7,616 nt of DNA, taken from NCBI GenBank assembly GCA_020053565.1, contig JAGVMY010000057.1, positions 1-7,616 on the forward strand, in the 5' to 3' direction. Made by a program: the position numbers and the translations under genes. Below are positions 1 through 5,261 of the stretch, piece by piece. The first letter of the stretch is position 1. Each line of letters opens with the position of its first letter. The DNA comes from Thermodesulfovibrionales bacterium. Its GTDB lineage: Bacteria > Nitrospirota > Thermodesulfovibrionia > Thermodesulfovibrionales > SM23-35. Under the pieces are notes generated by a model. It did not search any database, had not been told where the DNA came from, and was given only the letters and a program-made list of their open reading frames with translations.

Positions 1-744
1 AATCTGTTTGTGTTCGTCTTTTCCGCTACCCGTTATCTCCATAGGTTTATCAAAAACCATATGAATCGGCTTATTTCGACTTACAGGACCTATATCTTTG
101 AGACATGTTCCGTTTTCCCAGAAATCCGTTTTAAGGGCTGCAGGTATAATGTGTACTCCAGCAGCTTTTGCCAATTTGATACCTAAAGAGTTGAATTCTT
201 CAAGGTTGAAAACAGCATTCCGGGTACTTTGAGGAAATATGATTATAGAGATACCTTTTGAGAGAAGTTCCTTGCCTTTATTCATAACGACCTGAAAATC
301 TTCTCTGGGATTTATTCTCTTTACCACAATAGGGTTCCGTGACCTCATCACAGGTCCAAATAAGAAATGTCTGACTAAACTCTCTTTGACCACAAACGTA
401 ACCTCCATGAGGGGTGCAATTATGCACGGAAGCACGAAGGTTTCAAGTGTACTCATGTGGTTGCTAATGAATACAACTGGCCCTGAAACAGAACGCAGGT
501 TGTCCAATCCTCTCATGTGGAAACGGCCGCCACATCCCTCAATTAACTTAAGGATTCTGTATGAAGACTCTGCCCATGCCGCGCTGTTATAGGTGTTCTT
601 AACTGCCAGTGATCTGCTTCTTATAATCTCTCCAATATATCCACCCACAAAAAACCAGCGGCTACCCAGAAACAGTCGATCCATAAGCAAACGGGGAGTG
701 CTGTCAGGGGTGTCATATGTATCTCCTGTGAAATATGGCTTCAA
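1..744 (-). CDS. PlsC-family lysophospholipid (1-acylglycerol-3-phosphate) acyltransferase, C-terminus beyond window
   Basis: Continuous reading frame of 248 codons that is still open at the left edge, so the C-terminus is missing. Acyltransferases of this family transfer a fatty acyl group to a lysophospholipid at the inner membrane during phospholipid synthesis. Visible blocks are NHMSTLET at about residues 95-102 (the catalytic HX4D block, here with Glu in place of Asp), IIIFPQSTR at 167-175 (block III, FPEGTR-like) and HIIPAAL at 198-204 (block IV proline). A hydrophobic aromatic segment, RWFFVGGYIG, at about 29-38 may associate with the membrane. The frame is closed upstream by TAA at 780-778. 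I chose TTG at 744 because AAGGA (759-755) sits 10 nt before it and the intervening residues look coding. The first ATG, at 684, has no ribosome site and would give a shorter protein. The family assignment is firm; the exact lipid substrate and the start are not. Confidence 0.85.
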   Translation of the reverse strand, partial: MKPYFTGDTYDTPDSTPRLLMDRLFLGSRWFFVGGYIGEIIRSRSLAVKNTYNSAAWAESSYRILKLIEGCGGRFHMRGLDNLRSVSGPVVFISNHMSTLETFVLPCIIAPLMEVTFVVKESLVRHFLFGPVMRSRNPIVVKRINPREDFQVVMNKGKELLSKGISIIIFPQSTRNAVFNLEEFNSLGIKLAKAAGVHIIPAALKTDFWENGTCLKDIGPVSRNKPIHMVFDKPMEITGSGKDEHKQI

Positions 745-813
745 ATCTATCGAGTCCTTTGTATGCTTATTGGGTTTTTAAACTCCCTCTTCAAAACACA
801 GGTGGTTAGACTG

Positions 814-841
814 AATATGGAAAATGCCACCTCACGTTCAA
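814..841 (-). promoter_or_regulatory. Possible sigma-70 promoter for the acyltransferase gene
   Basis: On the minus strand TTGAAC (841-836) is followed after 16 nt by CATATT (819-814), a reasonable -35/-10 pair about 70 nt before the proposed TTG start. It lies in the 165-bp gap between the toxin gene and the acyltransferase. The assignment is sequence-only and moderately weak. Confidence 0.3.
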
Positions 842-909
842 GGACAAAAAAAGTACGCAGCATTTTGATAGTCAACTTTTGGCCTGTTGTTAGGCGTAGT
901 CATGACTGC

Positions 910-1203
910 TTATATAATATCATCCAATGGTTTAGCTCCATGACAAATTGCTACAATTTCAATGAACTCTTCCTTAAGACGATAAACAATTCTATAATTT
1001 TTATAAATCTTTTCTCTCAGATTATCATCTCTATATTCTGGAACAATTCTGCCTGATTTTGGGAGTTGAGGGATATTCTTGACTATAGCATTAATTCTTT
1101 TTGCAAAGAGAGCGGCATAATATTCTGAATCTTTGGCGATATAGTTACAAATTTCTTCAAAATTTGAAGCAGCTCGTGGAGACCATCTTATTTTGTAAGC
1201 CAT
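910..1203 (-). CDS. RelE/ParE-family toxin of a type II toxin-antitoxin system
   Basis: A 97-residue protein with the hallmarks of the RelE/ParE fold. The N-terminal strand IRWSPRAASNFEEI leads into two helices (about residues 12-42). The conserved core then follows: SGRIVPEY (about 50-57), LREKIYKNYRIVYRL (about 62-76) and a closing strand IEIVAICHGAKPL. Proteins of this superfamily either cleave ribosome-bound mRNA (RelE) or poison DNA gyrase (ParE). The GRxVPE...RE...YRIVYR pattern is closer to the ParE-type subgroup, but the target cannot be decided from sequence. It is the second gene of the module: its ATG lies inside the antitoxin gene, with a 16-nt overlap, so the two are translationally coupled. 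Length is normal for the family and no lesion is visible. Confidence 0.88.
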   Translation of the reverse strand: MAYKIRWSPRAASNFEEICNYIAKDSEYYAALFAKRINAIVKNIPQLPKSGRIVPEYRDDNLREKIYKNYRIVYRLKEEFIEIVAICHGAKPLDDII

Positions 1204-1376
1204 TTGGACATCCGTTTTTCGACTTCTTCATGCGGAATCCATTTCCCTTCATCTAATTCCTTCAACCCAGCATCAACCTGCAGCCTGAAATATAATTCAG
1301 CAATGATGTCATCAACTGTTACATTGTCAGGAAGGGATTCAATCATTTGAATTATTTGTTGTTTTAATCCGTGCAT
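1188..1376 (-). CDS. Antitoxin partner of the RelE/ParE toxin
   Basis: A 62-residue acidic protein directly upstream of the toxin and overlapping it by 16 nt, the usual antitoxin-toxin order. The C-terminal part, with GLKELDEGKWIPHEEV (about residues 39-54), is typical of short antitoxins in the RelB/ParD-like group, in which this tail wraps around the toxin. The N-terminal half (LKQQIIQMIESLPDNVTVDDIIAELY has the feel of a dimerising, DNA-binding segment) is less diagnostic, so I do not assign a DNA-binding fold. ATG at 1376 was chosen because AAGGAGG (1390-1384) lies 7 nt upstream. A longer frame beginning at 1400 would translate through this ribosome site and is unlikely. Such antitoxins normally repress their own promoter, here probably the one at 1429-1401. 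Confidence 0.82.
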   Translation of the reverse strand: MHGLKQQIIQMIESLPDNVTVDDIIAELYFRLQVDAGLKELDEGKWIPHEEVEKRMSKWLTK

Positions 1377-1383
1377 CTCACCA

Positions 1384-1390
1384 CCTCCTT
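1384..1390 (-). promoter_or_regulatory. Strong ribosome binding site of the antitoxin gene
   Basis: AAGGAGG on the minus strand is a full match to the anti-Shine-Dalgarno core, 7 nt before ATG 1376. It fixes the antitoxin start and shows that this organism uses canonical Shine-Dalgarno initiation. Confidence 0.85.
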
Positions 1391-1400
1391 GATATCTCAA

Positions 1401-1429
1401 AATATACCATTCAGAAAGATTCTTTACAA
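1401..1429 (-). promoter_or_regulatory. Sigma-70 promoter of the toxin-antitoxin operon
   Basis: TTGTAA (1429-1424), a 17-nt spacer and TATATT (1406-1401) form a good -35/-10 pair on the minus strand. The predicted start is near 1394, just upstream of the AAGGAGG ribosome site. A GATATC palindrome (1391-1396) lies at the predicted start and could be part of an autoregulatory operator; this last point is inference. Confidence 0.65.
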
Positions 1430-1489
1430 GCGGTCATGATTTTGCCTCACTCGTTCATATCCGAACTACTTAAGATATACCAACTCTAT

Positions 1490-1513
1490 CTGAAGGCTCA
1501 GTGCTTCCTTCAG
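1490..1513. repeat. Inverted repeat abutting the parS-like site
   Basis: CTGAAGG (1490-1496) and CCTTCAG (1507-1513) are perfect 7-bp arms around a 10-nt loop. The right arm ends exactly where the parS-like palindrome begins. No T-tract follows on either strand, so it is not a standard intrinsic terminator. Function unknown. Confidence 0.5.
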
Positions 1514-1529
1514 TGTTCCACGTGGAACA
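1514..1529. other. parS-like centromere site (ParB-binding palindrome)
   Basis: TGTTCCACGTGGAACA is a perfect 16-bp palindrome. It matches the conserved bacterial chromosomal parS sequence (consensus TGTTNCACGTGNAACA) at every fixed position, and its GTTCCACGTGGAAC core is the form known from Pseudomonas. ParB (Spo0J) dimers load and spread from such sites, and ParA and SMC then act to segregate and organise the origin region. It lies in the 166-bp intergenic gap between the end of cutA (1543) and the toxin-antitoxin promoter. Chromosomal parS sites cluster near oriC, so this locus is probably origin-proximal, although no origin gene is in the window. A second palindrome, AACAACTTGTT (1526-1536), overlaps its right edge. 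Confidence 0.8.
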
Positions 1530-1542
1530 ACTTGTTGTATTG

Positions 1543-1857
1543 TTATCCTGTAACCTCTTTTAGCCATTTAAGGTAGTCTTTAGAACCCTCGATTATTGGT
1601 AATGCAATTATTTCAGGGACTGTATAGCTGTGAAGTTCTTTGACTCTTTTCATCAGGGAATCAAAGAGGTGTTTTTGTGTCTTTGCAATCATAAGAACTT
1701 CGGGCTCGTCCTCTATCTTTCCCTGCCAGCTATAGATAGAACGGATGTTTTTGATGATATTCACACAACCTGCAAGTTTATTTTCTACAAGAGCCTTTGC
1801 AATCTTTGCGGCTTCATCCTCGCTTGAAACAGTGATAAATACAACTATTTCATCCAC
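1543..1857 (-). CDS. cutA: CutA1-family divalent-cation tolerance protein
   Basis: A 104-residue protein of full family length. Diagnostic segments are LVENKLAGCVNI (about residues 23-34), the strand SIYSWQGKI (40-48) and LHSYTVPEIIALPI (75-88), followed by YLKWL near the end. Cys31, His76 and Glu82 correspond to conserved residues implicated in metal binding. CutA forms stable trimers with a ferredoxin-like, PII-related fold. It was named for copper tolerance in E. coli, but its physiological role is still debated. The frame begins at GTG 1857, with a G-run (GGGGG, 1872-1868) 10 nt upstream as a possible ribosome site; the ATG at 1864 is in another frame and stops at once. It follows the elongation-factor-like gene by 97 nt and the parS-like site lies just beyond its stop. 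Confidence 0.93.
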   Translation of the reverse strand: MDEIVVFITVSSEDEAAKIAKALVENKLAGCVNIIKNIRSIYSWQGKIEDEPEVLMIAKTQKHLFDSLMKRVKELHSYTVPEIIALPIIEGSKDYLKWLKEVTG

Positions 1858-1903
1858 AATGCATAATCCCCCATCCCTATCTCACAAGTGAAGATAAGTG
1901 GAT

Positions 1904-1921
1904 TTTAATTTACAAATTAAA
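1904..1921. repeat. AT-rich palindrome upstream of cutA
   Basis: TTTAATTT and AAATTAAA form perfect 8-bp arms around a 2-nt centre, in the 97-bp gap between the elongation-factor-like gene and cutA. A 2-nt loop is poor for an RNA hairpin, so a protein-binding operator or chance AT symmetry is more likely than a terminator. Next to it, GGACAGAATG (1922-1931) and TGGCAGAATG (1932-1941) form an imperfect direct repeat. Significance is unproven. Confidence 0.35.
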
Positions 1922-1954
1922 GGACAGAATGTGGCAGAATGGCTTTAAAGCTTA

Positions 1955-2206
1955 CTAATCAGTGACCTTAAAGACGATATCCTTTTCTCTCACTTCCCCA
2001 TTTACTTTCATGCCTATGCACTGACCTTTTTCTGCTCTTGCAACATTCTGGTGCTCCATCTGCATGGATTCTACCTTCTGCGTAATATCAGTGGCATGTC
2101 CACTGATGTGTATGGTGTCTCCGACCAGCAGGGGTTCTGAGAGCTCAACAACTGCCACACCTATTTTCTTATAAAAGTGTGTTATCTTACCAACCTTTAC
2201 TTCCAT
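1955..2206 (-). CDS. Translation elongation factor-like protein (EF-Tu domain 2-like, single-domain)
   Basis: An 83-residue protein consisting essentially of one beta-barrel of the EF-Tu domain-2 type. It begins VGKITHFYKKIGVAVVEL (about residues 4-21), continues VGDTIHISGHATD (28-40) with the VESMQMEH strand (45-52), and ends AEKGQCIGMKVNGEVREKDIVFKV. Translational GTPases use this barrel near the aminoacyl or ribosomal interface; here the GTPase domain is absent. Stand-alone proteins of this type occur in several thermophilic and anaerobic lineages and their function is not established. Length is normal for such proteins, so it is not a broken GTPase. ATG 2206 is a natural start for the barrel, yet no Shine-Dalgarno sequence precedes it. 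A promoter placed directly before the ATG suggests a leaderless transcript. cutA lies 97 nt downstream and may be co-transcribed. Confidence 0.82.
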   Translation of the reverse strand: MEVKVGKITHFYKKIGVAVVELSEPLLVGDTIHISGHATDITQKVESMQMEHQNVARAEKGQCIGMKVNGEVREKDIVFKVTD

Positions 2207-2213
2207 AATGTTA

Positions 2214-2241
2214 ATAATACCAGAAGTAAAGAAATTTTCAA
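2214..2241 (-). promoter_or_regulatory. Sigma-70 promoter placed for a leaderless transcript
   Basis: TTGAAA (2241-2236), a 16-nt spacer and TATTAT (2219-2214) make a good promoter on the minus strand. Only 7 nt (2213-2207) separate the -10 box from ATG 2206, so the expected transcription start coincides with or lies next to the start codon. This agrees with the missing ribosome site. Confidence 0.6.
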
Positions 2242-2292
2242 TGTTTTTCTGAGATTTTAACTAAACCATGTGATTCATAAATTAAATCGAAA

Positions 2293-2404
2293 AAGGCAGG
2301 ATATAGTGTTTGAGCGGTTTTGAATTCTGGCGAAGACAGAATTCACCTCGGAGGCCCCGATATTCATCGGGGTCGAGAATGAGCGAAAATACTATTCCTG
2401 CCTT
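2293..2404. repeat. 112-nt structured intergenic element with long terminal inverted repeats (MITE/REP-like or structured RNA; likely terminator for ogt)
   Basis: The two ends, 2293-2311 and 2387-2404, pair almost completely: 9 bp (AAGGCAGGA with TCCTGCCTT), one bulged T at 2302, then ATAGT/ACTAT, one G-T wobble and TTT/AAA. Inside are two more hairpins. The first is TGAATTCTG/CAGAATTCA (2321-2329 with 2337-2345, 7-nt loop GCGAAGA). The second is CCCCGAT/ATCGGGG (2355-2361 with 2366-2372, 4-nt loop), extended by CTCG/CGAG (2347-2350 with 2374-2377). Together they form a three-way-junction cruciform. On the minus strand the terminal arm is followed by TTTTT (2294-2290), so it could terminate transcription from ogt. 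The shape suits a non-autonomous mobile repeat or a REP-type element. No clear target duplication is visible and only one copy is in the window. Confidence 0.65.
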
Positions 2405-2433
2405 GAATGTAATACTCTTGTAAACAAAACTGA

Positions 2434-2934
2434 TTAACGTTTCTTTCCTAACTTCATGTAGTATTCAATCTCGAGGAGTCTTCTTTTGAAATCGACTCCT
2501 GGAGAGTAACCGCCAATTGAGCCATCAGATTCAATAATCCGATGGCATGGCAGTATTATTGGGAGAGGATTTCTGCTCAGTGCCTGGCCTACAGCCCTGA
2601 AGGCATTCGGATGACCAATTTTTTCAGCAAGCCATTTATATGTCCTTGTTTCTCCATAGGGGACTTCCTTCAGGGCAAGCCATACTTTTCTGTCAAATTC
2701 TGTGCCTGTAGTAACCCCTAATTTCTGTGTGAATTCTTCTCTGCCATTTTCAAAATATTCCTTAAGTTCCTTTTTTATTAAAGGAGGTGCTTTACCTTTC
2801 GGAAGTGCCTCTCTCGGTTTATTGAAATAAATCCCGCTAAGGGCTTTGCCAGTAAATATAAGGTAGAGTGTCCCTATAGGGCTTTCAAAGGTGTCGTAGA
2901 AAGACTCAGAACCAGGTAACCTTTTCTGTCTCAT
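2434..2934 (-). CDS. ogt: Methylated-DNA--protein-cysteine methyltransferase
   Basis: A 166-residue O6-alkylguanine-DNA alkyltransferase that repairs O6-methylguanine by irreversible transfer of the alkyl group to its own cysteine. The N-terminal ribonuclease-like domain begins YDTFESPIGTLYL. The C-terminal DNA-binding domain carries the helix-turn-helix TYKWLAEKIGHPNAFRAVG with the conserved arginine, the SRNP asparagine hinge, and the active-site motif PCHRII with acceptor Cys130. GSIGGYSPGVDFKRRLLEIE closes the fold. The Ada regulatory domain is absent. I chose ATG 2934; a GTG at 2970 would add 12 residues deeper inside the kinase tail. The gene still overlaps the kinase end (2906) by 29 nt, so it probably belongs to the same transcript. 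The ribosome site (GAGAG/CAGG just before the ATG) is weak, consistent with coupling. Confidence 0.92.
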   Translation of the reverse strand: MRQKRLPGSESFYDTFESPIGTLYLIFTGKALSGIYFNKPREALPKGKAPPLIKKELKEYFENGREEFTQKLGVTTGTEFDRKVWLALKEVPYGETRTYKWLAEKIGHPNAFRAVGQALSRNPLPIILPCHRIIESDGSIGGYSPGVDFKRRLLEIEYYMKLGKKR

Positions 2935-4759
2935 CCTGCTCTCTGGAATAAACCTCGACCCTGTCACCACCTTTTTTTATGGCGTGGGCTAAGGCCTTTT
3001 CAGCACATAACATAAATTCTTCTGTTGTTTGGTTATCAAGGAAGGTAAGACCAACGCTCGCTGTTATTCGGCCTTTTGGCTGAGATTCCTCGTAAAGGAA
3101 AGGGTAGTTTCTTATAATTGCATTGAACCGGTTACTCAGGGAAAGCCTGGCTGTGATCACAGTGTTCGGAAGTATTATTGCAAAGGAGTCACCTCCGTAT
3201 CGGACTACAACGTCAGAACCTCTTATATTTTTCCGGAGAAGTTCAGCGACCTTTTCTATTACTAAATTACCGTAATATTCTCCGTGCTCTTTTACATATT
3301 GTCCAAAGAAGTCTAAATCGAGAACGAGAAGGTTTAATGGAAGCTTGTACCTTGTTGCTCTCTCAACTTCCTGTGCAAGCCGAATTTGGAAATACCTATG
3401 GCTGAAAAGCCCTGTAAGCTCATCTATCAGCCCCGCCCTTCTCGGATAAAGCATCTCAAGTTCTTTTATATGTCCCACCAATGCCTTAGTGTTAAAGGCT
3501 TGCTTCTGGACAATTCTTTCTATCTTACCTACAAGGCTGATTCTATCCTCAACAGGTATATCTCTTTCAGTGAGTATAAATATAGGGATGTCTTTTGTTG
3601 AGGGATTGTCTTTTATATCCTTTATTACATCAAAACAGAGCATATCAGGAAGTGTGAAATCAAGCAATATGACACCTGGCCTTAATGCTGTTGCGAGCTC
3701 TACTCCTCTCTTTCCATTAGGTGCAGTATACATAAGAAATCCCTGAGGCTCAAATATCTCTTTAAGATAGTTTGTCACTTTATCCTCTGATTCTATTATC
3801 AAGACAGAGATTGGAAGTACCTTCCGGCCTTTGACAACAGTTATCTCTTCAAGCTTCAAAATGAGCGCCTCTTTTTCGAGGGGTTTAAGGAGATAATCTG
3901 TTGCGCCGAGTGCGAAGGCAAGCTCTTTATTATTGACTATTGAATGGGTGATTACAGGAATTGAAGCTGTTTTCTGGTCGCTCTTAAGCTCTTGCAGTAC
4001 CTCCCACCCATCTTTTTTAGGAAGCATAATATCTAAGGTGATGGCAAACGGCTTCAGATTCTTTGCCTTCTCCAATGCTTCTTGGCCATCAAATGCATGG
4101 GCGACCTTATACCCTGATTGCGTGAGATGGAGAGTGAGAAGCTCTGCAGTAGGCAAATCATCTTCCACGACAAGGATGAGCGGTGCCTCTTCCTTCATCC
4201 AGGGGAAGGTCAGACTTACTGCTTCTACAGCCTCTGGCTTTGCTGGTTCAACAGGTGAGGTTACAGGTATAAGGAATGAGAATGTACTTCCCTCTCCAAG
4301 AGTGCTTTCTAACGTGATATTCCCTCCATGGAGTTCAACAAGTTTTTTGGTGAGTGCAAGTCCAAGACCCACACCACCATATTTTCTCGAAAATGATGAA
4401 TCTGCTTGCTCAAATTCATCAAATATCTTCTCTTTGTCTTCAGGCCCTATACCAATGCCTGTGTCCCAGACAGAGAATCTTACAAATTCCAACCCTGGTA
4501 TTGCCCAGGGGTAACGCCCGTCAATATTTTCTTCCTTTGCTATAGTTATCCCTACTTTGCCGCCTTCAGGTGTAAATTTTATTGCATTGGAAAGCAGGTT
4601 GTATAAGATTTGTTTCAGTTTTATCTTATCTGCGGTAACGTCGCTGATGCCTTCACCTATTGAGACCACAATCTCGATAAACTTATTTTCAGCAAGAGGC
4701 TTCATTATGTTGATAACTTCATCTACTATATTACCAATTGGGAGTGTCTCATAGACCAT
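2906..4759 (-). CDS. Kinase fragment 3: HATPase - REC - REC - degenerate GGDEF
   Basis: A 617-residue open segment lacking its own phospho-accepting histidine domain. The HATPase_c domain (about 40-165) has the N box (NLLSNAIKF with Asn58), the G1 box DTGIGIG (99-105), GGVGLGL (128-134) and GEGSTF. REC-A (193-307) has the acidic pair Asp200/Asp201, acceptor Asp243 and Lys292. REC-B (316-436) has a weakened acidic pocket (IIESED), acceptor Asp367, Thr397 and Lys419. The GGDEF-like domain (445-605) reads YGGDSF at the signature. Guanine-contacting residues of the DxD...ND...GHxxGD region are replaced (DLDFF...VKEHGEYYGN), but the product-inhibition motif RGSD (513-516) is intact 5 residues before GGDSF. 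It is therefore more likely a c-di-GMP sensor or inert than a cyclase. ATG 4759 lies 1 nt after the stop of the preceding fragment; there is no good ribosome site. Confidence 0.75.
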   Translation of the reverse strand: MVYETLPIGNIVDEVINIMKPLAENKFIEIVVSIGEGISDVTADKIKLKQILYNLLSNAIKFTPEGGKVGITIAKEENIDGRYPWAIPGLEFVRFSVWDTGIGIGPEDKEKIFDEFEQADSSFSRKYGGVGLGLALTKKLVELHGGNITLESTLGEGSTFSFLIPVTSPVEPAKPEAVEAVSLTFPWMKEEAPLILVVEDDLPTAELLTLHLTQSGYKVAHAFDGQEALEKAKNLKPFAITLDIMLPKKDGWEVLQELKSDQKTASIPVITHSIVNNKELAFALGATDYLLKPLEKEALILKLEEITVVKGRKVLPISVLIIESEDKVTNYLKEIFEPQGFLMYTAPNGKRGVELATALRPGVILLDFTLPDMLCFDVIKDIKDNPSTKDIPIFILTERDIPVEDRISLVGKIERIVQKQAFNTKALVGHIKELEMLYPRRAGLIDELTGLFSHRYFQIRLAQEVERATRYKLPLNLLVLDLDFFGQYVKEHGEYYGNLVIEKVAELLRKNIRGSDVVVRYGGDSFAIILPNTVITARLSLSNRFNAIIRNYPFLYEESQPKGRITASVGLTFLDNQTTEEFMLCAEKALAHAIKKGGDRVEVYSREQDETEKVTWF

Positions 4760-4760
4760 C

Positions 4761-5261
4761 TCATTTACCAGCCTCTATTTTTGCAATATCCAGCACATTA
4801 TTTATCAGTTCAAGCAGGTGCTTTCCGGCAGAATATATATTTTTGACATAACGTTCCTGGTTTTCACTAAGATCACCGAATGTCCTTTCGAGGAGCACAT
4901 CAGAGAATCCGATGATAGAATTCAGGGGAGTTCTTAGTTCATGACTCATATTTGAGATGAACCTGCCTTTGAGCTGATTCGCACGCTCAAGCTCCCTGTT
5001 TATTTTCTCAAACTCTTCAGTCCTTTCCATTACCTTCTTTTCAAGGTTCTCGTTCAGCTCTTCAAGTGCTGTTGTCTTATCCTCAAGGGCCTTCATTAAG
5101 TCTCTTTCTTCTGTCAGGTTTTTAAGCACAAAGATGGAACCAGAAGGATTTCCGTCTTGATCCCTGAGAACAATGGCATTTAACCTTGCATCAAATTCCC
5201 TGAAACCAAATCCAATGACAACGACCTCATATTTCTTGATATTTCTTTGAATCTCCTGCAT
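4761..5261 (-). CDS. Kinase fragment 2: PAS remnant - coiled coil - HisKA
   Basis: An open segment of 166 codons. The first dozen or so residues overlap REC-coding sequence in another frame and are probably not native. Genuine sequence starts around KKYEVVVIGFGFREFDARLN, the last strands of a PAS-type sensor domain ending IFVLKNLTEERDLM (45-56). A heptad-rich coiled coil (about 56-98) leads to the dimerisation/phosphoacceptor domain FISNMSHELRTPLNSIIGFS with His107, finishing LDIAKIEAGK just before TGA 4763-4761. In an intact kinase the ATP-binding domain would follow immediately; here it sits in the +1 frame. As it stands the product could dimerise but could not phosphorylate itself without the catalytic domain from fragment 3. 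Confidence 0.65.
   Translation of the reverse strand: MQEIQRNIKKYEVVVIGFGFREFDARLNAIVLRDQDGNPSGSIFVLKNLTEERDLMKALEDKTTALEELNENLEKKVMERTEEFEKINRELERANQLKGRFISNMSHELRTPLNSIIGFSDVLLERTFGDLSENQERYVKNIYSAGKHLLELINNVLDIAKIEAGK

Noticed and set aside
386..781. Short plus-strand reading frames over the left end
   Set aside because: The minus strand carries a continuous acyltransferase frame with all family motifs here, so the plus-strand frames are shadows.
886..897. GTTAGGC core, together with GCCT/AGGC symmetry, resembling the end of an integron attC site next to a toxin-antitoxin module
   Set aside because: No matching RYYYAAC partner at a suitable distance, no integrase and no cassette array. 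The toxin-antitoxin unit also has its own promoter, unlike most cassettes.
1377..1400. Longer antitoxin start at 1400
   Set aside because: The extra codons are the Shine-Dalgarno sequence AAGGAGG itself, read as Gly residues.
1514..1529. Reading the parS palindrome as an intrinsic terminator of cutA
   Set aside because: A perfect palindrome has no loop and no T-tract follows, while the sequence matches the parS consensus exactly.
2935..2970. Longer ogt start at GTG 2970
   Set aside because: It would extend the overlap with the kinase frame to 65 nt and add residues not typical of the family; ATG 2934 is closer to the usual N-terminus.
3933..4514. A 193-codon plus-strand reading frame
   Set aside because: It is antisense to the HATPase and REC coding sequence, has low-complexity serine-rich composition and no recognisable domain.
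4761..4766. UGA as a recoded (selenocysteine or read-through) codon in the kinase
   Set aside because: The HATPase domain continues in a different frame, so read-through of UGA would not join the domains.
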